From Aureimonas sp. AU12 (lineage in GTDB: Bacteria; Pseudomonadota; Alphaproteobacteria; Rhizobiales; Rhizobiaceae), in NCBI RefSeq assembly GCF_001463705.1, contig NZ_BBWH01000027.1, positions 1 to 64,000 of the forward strand: DNA of 64,000 bases, in the 5' to 3' direction. The notes beneath the pieces are model-generated. The model saw only the letters and a program-made list of their open reading frames with translations. It was not told the origin of the DNA and ran no database searches. A program made the translations under genes and the position numbers. Positions 57,623-64,000 of this stretch are shown here, piece by piece. Positions within the stretch are counted from its first letter, which is position 1. Each line of letters opens with the position of its first letter.

Positions 57623-57657
57623 GCGGGCCGCGATGGGGGAGGAGCAGCGCGGCCCGC
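57623..57657 (-). terminator. Intercistronic hairpin after tauA
   Basis: A perfect 10-bp stem (GCGGGCCGCG and complement) with a 15-base loop begins 10 nt after the tauA stop and precedes tauB by 29 nt. Confidence 0.6.
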
Positions 57658-57667
57658 CCGAGCCGCG

Positions 57668-58678
57668 TCAGTTCGTCAGCGCCACCGCGCTGGGCGTCAC
57701 GAACGCGGCGTAGCTGTCGAGGACGCGCGAGATCTTGCCCTGGTCCTTCAGGAACTGGGCGGTGTCCTTGAGGATTCTGGCTGCGCCCGAAGCCTCGCCG
57801 CCGCCGAGCCAGGCGGCGGAGGCCTGCGTCTGCGGGGGCAGAAGGTTGAGGTTCTTCAGCGCCGCCGCCTGCTGCTCCGGGGTGCCGCCGAGGAATGTCG
57901 CCAGCACCTTGGCGTTCTCGCTGTCGGGACCCCAGAGCTCGGGATGCTCGGCGAAGGAGGCGTAGGAGGCGTTCGCGACGCCGGAGAAGCTTTTGAGGAA
58001 GTCGGGGTTCTCGTCCGCGAAGGCGCCGGCGGCGACCCAGGCCGAGAAGGTCGGCGAGCCCTTCTCTGCGACCTCCTTCGAGGTGATCAGCACCTTGCCG
58101 GTCTTCTTCAGCTCGCTGAGCGCGGGATCCCAGACGAAGCCGCCGTCGAGATCGCCGCGACTGTAGGCCGCGACGATCTCCGGCTGGGGAATGGCGAAGA
58201 CCTCGACATCGGACTCGCTGAGGCCGAGGCTCTTGATGAGGGCGAGAAGCTGGTAGTGGTCGGTGGAGACCGGCGCTGCTGCGAGCTTCTTGCCCTTGAG
58301 GTCGGCGAGCGTCTCGATTCCCGAGCCATCGCGCACGACGAGCGCCTCGTCGGTTCCCGAGATCGAGGCGAGCTGGAAGGCGCGCACGTCGAGGCCGCGG
58401 GAGGTCGCGGCGGCGAAGGGACTGGAGCCGACATAGCCGACCTGCACGTCGCCGGAGGCGAGCGCGGCGAAGATCTCGGCGCCCGAATTGAACTTGCGGA
58501 AGTCGATCTCGTAGCCGGTCGCCTTGACGAACGCGCCGTCGGCGATCGCGACCGACGAGGGCAGCGCGTCGGTCTGGTAGGCGACGGTGACCTTCTTGTC
58601 GGCGGCCTGTGCCCCGAAGGCGCCGACCATCGCGACCGACCCCAGCACCGCGGCGAGAAACAGCTTGGTTCTTCTCAT
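57668..58678 (-). CDS. tauA: Taurine ABC transporter binding protein
   Basis: 336 residues. Signal peptide [20 protein letters not shown] cleaved after AQA; mature [20 protein letters not shown], with [22 protein letters not shown] and [20 protein letters not shown] as in TauA. Binds taurine or related sulfonates in the periplasm. First gene of tauABC-dodecin; an AT-rich element is 108 nt upstream. Confidence 0.85.
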   Translation of the reverse strand: MRRTKLFLAAVLGSVAMVGAFGAQAADKKVTVAYQTDALPSSVAIADGAFVKATGYEIDFRKFNSGAEIFAALASGDVQVGYVGSSPFAAATSRGLDVRAFQLASISGTDEALVVRDGSGIETLADLKGKKLAAAPVSTDHYQLLALIKSLGLSESDVEVFAIPQPEIVAAYSRGDLDGGFVWDPALSELKKTGKVLITSKEVAEKGSPTFSAWVAAGAFADENPDFLKSFSGVANASYASFAEHPELWGPDSENAKVLATFLGGTPEQQAAALKNLNLLPPQTQASAAWLGGGEASGAARILKDTAQFLKDQGKISRVLDSYAAFVTPSAVALTN

Positions 58679-58786
58679 CGGGCATCCCCCTCGAAGGCTC
58701 GTGTCCCCCCGGGACGCTCCAGCCGTGTGGCGCCGCTCAACTCGGGCGGCAGTGGGGAGAGGATGCGCCGCCGCACGAAGGACGGC

Positions 58787-58814
58787 GAGAAAAATCCATC
58801 TATTTAATAGACTG
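58787..58814 (-). promoter_or_regulatory. AT-rich sulfur-operon element upstream of tauA
   Basis: On the minus strand CAGTCTATTAAATAG, TGGA and a T-rich run; it contains the perfect palindrome TCTATTTAATAGA (58799-58811). It matches the ssuD element in order and spacing of words. Confidence 0.5.
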
Positions 58815-58887
58815 TTGGCGGGTTGTTCTTTGCGATGCTACGACGATCAACCCGACGGATCGGCGCCTCCGTGAAGGGTCGCCTTCT

Positions 58888-59568
58888 TCAGCGGGATGCG
58901 CTGCGCGGGATGCGACGGTCGAGGCGGGCGGTGATGCGGTCGCCGATCCACTGCATGCCGCAGACGAGAACGACGAGGACCGCGACGACCGCCAGCATGA
59001 TGCCGGTCTCGAACCGCTGGTAGCCGTAGCGGATGGCGAGGTCGCCGAGCCCGCCGGCGCCGATCGCGCCGGCCATGGCGGAGGCGCCGACGAGCGTCAC
59101 CAGCGTCACCGTGAAGCCGGCGACGAGGCCGGGCAGGGCTTCCGGCACCAGAACCTCGCGCACGAGATGCCAGCGGCTGCCGCCCATCGAGCGGACGGCC
59201 TCGATGAGGCCGGGATCGACCTCGCGCAGCGAGACCTCCGCGATCCGCGCGAAGTAGGGCGTCGCCGCGATCGAGAGCGGCACGATCGCGGCCATCGTGC
59301 CGATCGAGGTGCCGACGATGAGGCGCGTCAGTGGGATGAGTGCGACGAGGAGGATGATGAAGGGCACCGAGCGGAAGGCGTTGACGAGCGCGCCGAGCAC
59401 GCGGTTGACCCAGCGGTTCTCGGCGAAGCTGCCGGGCGCGGTGGCGACGAGCGCAAGGCCGAGCGGAAGGCCGGCGGCGAGCGAGATGACGCCCGAGGCA
59501 AGCGTCATCAGGACGGTCTCCCAGACCGAGGCGAGGAAGAGATCAAACATCGTGCGGGACATGGCCAA
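58888..59568 (-). CDS. metI: Methionine-type ABC permease
   Basis: 226 residues, five or six hydrophobic segments. FRSVPFIILLVALIPLTRLIVGTSIG, the EAA loop LIEAVRSMGGSRWHLVREVLVPEALP and GAIGAGGLGDLAIRYGYQRF are MetI hallmarks. Imports D/L-methionine or related sulfur compounds with MetN. The start overlaps the end of metN; ATG 59550 would shorten the overlap. Confidence 0.87.
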   Translation of the reverse strand: MAMSRTMFDLFLASVWETVLMTLASGVISLAAGLPLGLALVATAPGSFAENRWVNRVLGALVNAFRSVPFIILLVALIPLTRLIVGTSIGTMAAIVPLSIAATPYFARIAEVSLREVDPGLIEAVRSMGGSRWHLVREVLVPEALPGLVAGFTVTLVTLVGASAMAGAIGAGGLGDLAIRYGYQRFETGIMLAVVAVLVVLVCGMQWIGDRITARLDRRIPRSASR

Positions 59569-60637
59569 GCCGTTCGACGAGCGCGCCGGAGGCGCGAAGA
59601 GTGGAGAGGGCGGCGTCGAGCGCCTGCGGCTCGCCGGCCTCCAGCGCGACGAAGAACGTCGCGACGGGCTGGTCGCCGATATGGTCGATCCCGCCCTGCA
59701 GCAGGCGGACCGACACCCCGGCGGCGGCCGCGAGATCGTCGAGGAGCGGGCGGCGGGCCGCCGCGCCCGTGGCGTCGATGCGCAGCACCGCGAGCTCTTC
59801 GGACTCCTCGGTCAATCGTGCTGTAATATGGGCGGGCAGGCCGGGGCGAAGGCCGCCGAGCAGGCTGCGGGTCGTGTCGGCCTCGGGCGCGGCGAAGACC
59901 TGCCAGACCGGACCTTCCTCGACGATCCGCCCGCGGTCGATCACGGCGACGCGGTCCCCGATGGCGCGCACGACCTCCATCTCGTGGGTGACGAGGAGGA
60001 TGGTGAGGCCGAGCCGGGCGTTGATCTCCTTCAGAAGCGCCAGGATCGAGCGGGTCGTCTCGGGATCGAGCGCCGAGGTGGCCTCGTCGCAGAGCAGCAG
60101 CGCCGGGCGGGCCGCGAGCGCGCGTGCGATGCCGACGCGTTGCTTCTGGCCGCCCGACAGTTCGGACGGGTAGGCCCCGGCCTTGTCGGCGAGACCCACG
60201 AGGTCGAGGAGTTCGCCGGCCCGCCGGCGGCGCTCGGTGGCGCCGAGCCCCTCGATCTTCAGGGGCAGCGCGACGTTCTCCTCGACCGTCTTAGCCGAAA
60301 GCAGGTTGAAGTGCTGGAACACCATGCCGACGCGACGCCGCAGCGGCTGCAGCGCCCGCTCACCGAGCGCGGAGATGTCGGTACCCTCGATCTCGACCCG
60401 GCCGGCATCGGGCCGCTCCAGCCCGTTGAGGCAGCGGATCAGCGTCGACTTGCCGGCGCCGCTGCGCCCGATGATGCCGACAATCTCGCCGCGCCGCACC
60501 TCCAGCGAGATCCCGTCGAGCGCAGGCACGGTGCCGAAGCGCCGGGACACGCCGTCGAGCCGCACGATGACGTCGCGCGCCGCGCCGGGTGCGTCGGTCT
60601 GGAAGGAGGTCGGGGGCGCGAGTTGGTTCATGGACAT
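59543..60637 (-). CDS. metN: Methionine-type ABC ATPase
   Basis: 364 residues: Walker A GRSGAGKST, VGMVFQHFNLLSAKTVEENVA, signature [15 protein letters not shown], Walker B LLLCDEATSALDPETT, then a C-terminal ACT-like NIL domain (~280-350) that binds methionine and inhibits transport in homologues. Start ATG 60637 or 60631; an upstream TTG is less likely. Follows metQ across a hairpin. Confidence 0.88.
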   Translation of the reverse strand: MSMNQLAPPTSFQTDAPGAARDVIVRLDGVSRRFGTVPALDGISLEVRRGEIVGIIGRSGAGKSTLIRCLNGLERPDAGRVEIEGTDISALGERALQPLRRRVGMVFQHFNLLSAKTVEENVALPLKIEGLGATERRRRAGELLDLVGLADKAGAYPSELSGGQKQRVGIARALAARPALLLCDEATSALDPETTRSILALLKEINARLGLTILLVTHEMEVVRAIGDRVAVIDRGRIVEEGPVWQVFAAPEADTTRSLLGGLRPGLPAHITARLTEESEELAVLRIDATGAAARRPLLDDLAAAAGVSVRLLQGGIDHIGDQPVATFFVALEAGEPQALDAALSTLRASGALVERLGHVPHDV

Positions 60638-60683
60638 CCGCAAGGGTTTTCGGCGGGATCGCTGACCGCCTCCGAACGACCGC

Positions 60684-60714
60684 GCAGGCGACCCGACATC
60701 GGCGGGCCGCCTGC
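60684..60714 (-). terminator. Intercistronic hairpin after metQ
   Basis: GCAGGCG pairs with CGCCTGC around an inner CCCG/CGGG stem, 33 nt past the metQ stop and before metN. Weaker than the other binding-protein hairpins. Confidence 0.5.
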
Positions 60715-60747
60715 ACTGGACAAGGACGATGGGAAACGCCGGTGGCG

Positions 60748-61578
60748 TCAGTAGGCGGCGATGCCGGTGCCCTTGTAGACGCGGTCGAACTCGGCCTTCA
60801 CGACCGGATTCTGATAGGCCTCGACCAGCGTCTTCACCCAGGGCTGGCTTTCGTCGCCGGCACGCACCGCGATGAAGTTGCGGTAGGGATTGTCCGCCAC
60901 CGCCTCCTGCGCGATCCGGTCCTTGTCGGCCGTGAGGCCGCTCTTCAGCGCCCAGTCGGTGTTGACCACCGCCGCATCGAGATCGTCGACGGAGCGCCCG
61001 ATAATGCCGGCATCGAGTTCCTTGATCTCGATCTGCCTGGGGTTCTCAGCGATGTCGGCCGGGGTCGCCAGAATGCCGGTGCCCGCCTTCAGCTTAATGA
61101 GGCCCTGCGCCTCCAGAAGCTTCAGCGCGCGGCCCTCGTTGGAGGGGTCGTTGGGCACGCCGACGACGGCGCCGTCTCCGAGCTCGGCGACGCTGCCGGC
61201 CTTGCGCGAATAGAGGCCGATCGGCCAGACGGCGGTGTAGCCGGCGGGCACGATCTTGTAGCCCTGCGTCTTCACCTGTGCGTCGAGATAGGGCTTGTGC
61301 TGAAAGGCGTTGGCGTCGATGTCACCGCGCTCCAGCGCCTCATTCGGCTGGGTGTAGTCGTTGAAGACGACGGTCTCGACGTCGAGGCCCGCCTTCGCCG
61401 CCTCGGCGGTGACGACCTTCCAGACATCCTCGTCCTCGCCGCTCATGATGCCGACCTTGACGCTCTTGTCCTCAGCGTGCGCCGCGACCGACAGACCCGC
61501 CACGGACGCCGTCGCCATCATCATCGCGAGGACCGCCCGTCGGCTGGCGGCAGGGGAGGTCGTGAAGATCCGGGTCAT
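60748..61578 (-). CDS. metQ: MetQ/NlpA-family binding protein
   Basis: 276 residues. Signal sequence with SRRAVLAMMMATASVAGL ending AAHAED and no lipobox Cys, so a soluble periplasmic protein rather than a lipoprotein. DANAFQHKPYLDAQVKTQGYK, VGVPNDPSNEGRALKLLE and NTDWALKSGL are MetQ-typical. Ligand: methionine, or another sulfur compound given the linked monooxygenases. ATG 61578 gives the signal peptide. Confidence 0.87.
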   Translation of the reverse strand: MTRIFTTSPAASRRAVLAMMMATASVAGLSVAAHAEDKSVKVGIMSGEDEDVWKVVTAEAAKAGLDVETVVFNDYTQPNEALERGDIDANAFQHKPYLDAQVKTQGYKIVPAGYTAVWPIGLYSRKAGSVAELGDGAVVGVPNDPSNEGRALKLLEAQGLIKLKAGTGILATPADIAENPRQIEIKELDAGIIGRSVDDLDAAVVNTDWALKSGLTADKDRIAQEAVADNPYRNFIAVRAGDESQPWVKTLVEAYQNPVVKAEFDRVYKGTGIAAY

Positions 61579-61973
61579 GTCGAGTGTCCTTACGGATTGA
61601 AGCAACGCTTAAGCCGGCGACGAGGAGATGCATTCGGCGCGAGCGTTCTCAGGATATCGTCTATCAAACTCATGGACAGATCGGCGGCGGCTTTGATGGC
61701 GACGTGGGTAGAAAATCTTATCTGTGAATGCGCGCAGAGGGGAGCGATTATCCTGCCGACGATACCATCGGGCGTCCCGCGCGCATTCCCATTCCACGGC
61801 TGCGGCCGAGCCGCGCGGTCGATGCGGTCGGGCGAAGCGCGCGGAGTCCGCGAGAGCCTCGGCCGCCATCGCAGGCCGCACGATCCCGTCCGCTGGAAAC
61901 ACCAAGTGGTCGGGCACTATCATCCGACGGGCGAAACGCCCGCCGCGCTGCGGCGCGATTGGAAGGACTTGGC
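61579..61973. other. Divergent metQ / monooxygenase promoter region
   Basis: 395 bp. An AT-rich element is at 61708-61726, and a second ATAG-containing segment at 61651-61672. No SAM riboswitch is recognised. The right part (61740-61960) stays open in one frame but is Arg-rich and without domain signal. Confidence 0.5.
61708..61726 (-). promoter_or_regulatory. AT-rich sulfur-type element upstream of metQ
   Basis: On the minus strand ACAGATAAGATTTTCTAC, close to the tauA segment ATAGATGGATTTTTCTC. It lies 130 nt upstream of metQ and ~248 nt upstream of the divergent monooxygenase. Confidence 0.4.
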
Positions 61974-63353
61974 ATGAGGCAGCCCCGTGAAATCCTCCTC
62001 AACGCCTTCACGATGAACTGCGTCGGCCACATCAATCACGGTCTCTGGACGCATCCGCGCGACCGCTCGCACGACTACACCCGCCTCGATCACTGGACGC
62101 AGCTCGCCACCACCCTCGAGGCCGGGCTGTTCGATGCCGTGTTCATCGCCGACATCGTCGGCGTCTACGACGTCTATGGTGGCGCCATCGACCTGACGGC
62201 GCGCGAGAGCATCCAGCTTCCGGTGAACGACCCGACGCTGCTCGTGCCGGCCATGGCGGCGGTGACGCGCCATCTCGGCTTCGGCGTCACCGTCAACACG
62301 GCGGTGGAGCATCCCTATACGTTCGCGCGCCGCGTCTCGACGCTCGACCACCTGACGGATGGCCGGATCGGCTGGAACATCGTCACCGGCTATCTCGACA
62401 GCGCCGCGCGCGCCGTCGGCAAGTCGGCGATGGCCGAGCACGATGCGCGATACGACCGCGCCGACGACTATCTCGCCCTCCTCTACAAGCTCTGGGAGAC
62501 GAGCTGGGACGACGATGCCGTGCGCCGCGACCGCGACGCGCGGGTCTATGCCGACCCCGCCGGGATCCACGAGATCCATCATGACGGCCCGTTCTACCAG
62601 TCCCGCGGATACCATCTCAGCGAACCGTCGCCGCAACGAACGCCCGTTCTCTTCCAGGCGGGCACCTCGGGGCGCGGCCAGCGTTTCGCGGCGGACCATG
62701 CCGAATGCGTCTTCATCTCGGCTGGCGACACGGACACCGCCCGCAAGGTGTCGCGCCAGCTGCGCGAGGCGGTGGTGGCGGCCGGGCGACGTCCCGACGA
62801 CATCCGCATCCTCGTCGGCATCAGCGTCGTGACCGGCGAGACCGACGTGCTGGCGGAAGCGAGACTCGAGGAGTATGTGCGCCATGCGAACCCGGAAGCG
62901 GGGCTCGCGCATTTCGCCGCCGGCAGCGGCATCGATTTTTCCGCCTACGGGCTCGACGACGAGATCGCCTACGGGCCGACCAACGCCATCCAGTCGACCA
63001 CCGCGCTCGCCCGCCAGCGGGGGCTGACGAAGCGCCAGCTTCTGGCACAGCTGGCGCTCGGCGGGCGCTACCCGCTCATCGTCGGCAGCGGCGACACGGT
63101 GGCGGCCGAACTGGGCCGCTGGCAGGCCGAGGGCGAGATCGACGGCTTCAACCTGACGCGCACGGTGGTGCCGGAGTGCTGGGAGGATTTCGTGCGGCTG
63201 GTGGTGCCCGCCCTCCAGAAGCGCGGCCTCTACAAGACCGCCTATGGCGAGCGCACCCTGCGCCATCGGCTTTTCGGTGAAGGCGACCGGCTGTCGCCGC
63301 GCCATGCCGGCTCGAAGCGACGCGCGCATTTTGGCCTCGGTGCCGCGAAGTAG
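61974..63353 (+). CDS. NtaA/SnaA/DszA-family FMNH2-dependent monooxygenase
   Basis: 459 residues, luciferase-like. ILLNAFTMNCVGHINHGLW, DAVFIADIVGVYDVY, GRIGWNIVTGYLDSAARA and VLFQAGTSGRGQRFAADHAE are diagnostic of the nitrilotriacetate/dibenzothiophene-sulfone monooxygenase group. The substrate is unknown; the gene faces metQ, so a sulfur compound imported by MetNIQ is plausible. ATG 61974 follows GGAAGGA. Needs a flavin reductase, which is not in the window. Confidence 0.86.
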   Translation: MRQPREILLNAFTMNCVGHINHGLWTHPRDRSHDYTRLDHWTQLATTLEAGLFDAVFIADIVGVYDVYGGAIDLTARESIQLPVNDPTLLVPAMAAVTRHLGFGVTVNTAVEHPYTFARRVSTLDHLTDGRIGWNIVTGYLDSAARAVGKSAMAEHDARYDRADDYLALLYKLWETSWDDDAVRRDRDARVYADPAGIHEIHHDGPFYQSRGYHLSEPSPQRTPVLFQAGTSGRGQRFAADHAECVFISAGDTDTARKVSRQLREAVVAAGRRPDDIRILVGISVVTGETDVLAEARLEEYVRHANPEAGLAHFAAGSGIDFSAYGLDDEIAYGPTNAIQSTTALARQRGLTKRQLLAQLALGGRYPLIVGSGDTVAAELGRWQAEGEIDGFNLTRTVVPECWEDFVRLVVPALQKRGLYKTAYGERTLRHRLFGEGDRLSPRHAGSKRRAHFGLGAAK

Positions 63354-63531
63354 CTTGCGCAACTCGCACGGTCAGCCTGGCGGGCGAGGGCATCCCGCCC
63401 GGTATCGAGCCTTGAAACGTTCTGGAAGGATCGGGACGGCTCGAGATCGCGTTGCCGTTGTTCGAGCGTTTGACCGCCGTACTCGGTACGACGCGCCCCC
63501 CGCCGTGAAGAGGTTGGAGGTGGCTGGGGGC

Positions 63532-64000
63532 TCAGGACCCCAGCATCTCCCGGACCAGCGGCATCACCTTCGTCCCGTAGAGCTCGATGCAGCGCATCAG
63601 CTTGTCGTGGGGCAGCGGTCCCGCGCTGTATTTCAGGTCGAAGCGGGAGAGATCCAGCGCCTTGGCGGTGGCGGCGATCTTGCGGGCGACGGTCTCGGGC
63701 GAGCCGACATAGAGCGAGCCGTGGTCGGCCTCGCTCTCGAACTCGTCGCGGCCCATCGCTGGCCAGCCGCGCTCGGCGCCGATCCGGTCGCGCATCCGCT
63801 TGTAGTCCGGCCAGAGTTCGGCGCGGGCCGCCTCGTCGGTGTCGGCGACGTAGCCCGGCGAATGGACGCCGATCGGCTGCAGCGGCCGGCCGAGCTGGGC
63901 GAAGGCGCGCTTGTAGAGATCGACATAGGGTCGGAACCGGGACGGGTCGCCACCGATGATCGCGAGCATCATCGGCAGATCGTAGCGCGCCGCGCGCACC
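63532..64000 (-). CDS. LLM-class flavin monooxygenase (partial, C-terminal part)
   Basis: The visible ~155 residues are a luciferase-like C-terminus: ARYDLPMMLAIIGGDPSRFRPYVDLYKRAF, GSLYVGSPETVARKIA and DLKYSAGPLPHDKLMRCIELYGTKVMP, as in the CE1758-type FMN-dependent family. The N-terminus with the FMN site is beyond the right edge. It converges on the DszA-like gene. A third flavin monooxygenase in this organosulfur block. Confidence 0.85.
   Translation of the reverse strand, partial: VRAARYDLPMMLAIIGGDPSRFRPYVDLYKRAFAQLGRPLQPIGVHSPGYVADTDEAARAELWPDYKRMRDRIGAERGWPAMGRDEFESEADHGSLYVGSPETVARKIAATAKALDLSRFDLKYSAGPLPHDKLMRCIELYGTKVMPLVREMLGS

Noticed and set aside
61579..61973. SAM riboswitch upstream of metQ
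   Set aside because: No conserved SAM-I or SAM-II core sequence is recognisable.

Overview
The window is about 64 kb of GC-rich DNA packed with short-spaced operons. It looks like chromosome from a heterotrophic alphaproteobacterium, most likely Hyphomicrobiales (Rhizobiales). The grounds are the pcaQ-pcaDCH arrangement with a rhizobial-type PcaQ operator, a phn operon with a linked DUF1045 gene and a hexapeptide acyltransferase, Pho-box-like 11-bp repeats, a CtrA-type TTAA-N7-TTAA box, and the number of ABC importers. I cannot name a genus. I see no rRNA, tRNA, insertion sequence, prophage or CRISPR array; the content is metabolic and regulatory.

Layout. (1) 1-2565: protocatechuate branch of the beta-ketoadipate pathway (pcaH partial, pcaC, pcaD) with divergent LysR regulator PcaQ. 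(2) 2641-3599: msrB-msrA repair pair. (3) 3965-10894: LacI regulator, CUT2 ABC importer, ribitol 2-dehydrogenase and FGGY kinase, read as a ribitol to D-ribulose to D-ribulose-5-phosphate pathway. (4) 10917-22494: mixed genes. These are an SH3 envelope protein, two tiny proteins, RsgA, a hybrid histidine kinase with two receivers, a CHASE3-only protein, an orphan ureidoglycine aminohydrolase, an acyltransferase-like protein, a Fic-like protein lacking the catalytic His, a CHASE4/GGDEF/EAL protein and a methyltransferase.

(5) 22521-41201: an 18-kb phosphorus-scavenging block. It holds a complete C-P lyase pathway (phnF divergent from phnGHIJKL, acyltransferase, phnCDE, DUF1045 2H phosphoesterase, phnM, phnN) and a ugpBAEC importer with a TIM-barrel isomerase. 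Divergent from ugp are a glycerophosphodiesterase and an inositol-monophosphatase-family gene. Pho-box-like repeats precede phnG, phnC and ugpB, and a perfect PhnF-type palindrome lies between the phnG Pho box and phnG.

(6) 41304-52404: small proteins, a GlxA-type AraC regulator with a divergent secreted alpha/beta hydrolase, a DUF2252 protein, a second CUT2 importer of unknown substrate, and an Old Yellow Enzyme divergent from an ArsR regulator. (7) 52601-64000: organosulfur block. It holds an FAD/NAD(P) protein, SsuD-like monooxygenase, dodecin, tauCBA, metINQ and two luciferase-like flavin monooxygenases, the last cut by the window edge. AT-rich elements resembling each other precede ssuD, tauA and metQ.

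Cross-cutting features. GC-rich hairpins directly follow all six periplasmic-binding-protein genes; in four operons the hairpin separates the binding-protein gene from the downstream transporter genes. ATGA stop/start overlaps are common. I found no clearly new system. The most interesting candidates are the degenerate Fic protein, the CtrA box in front of a 29-residue membrane peptide, the PhoB/PhnF control architecture, the ugp/GDPD/IMPase/isomerase grouping (possible glycerophosphoinositol use), and dodecin inside a sulfonate operon.
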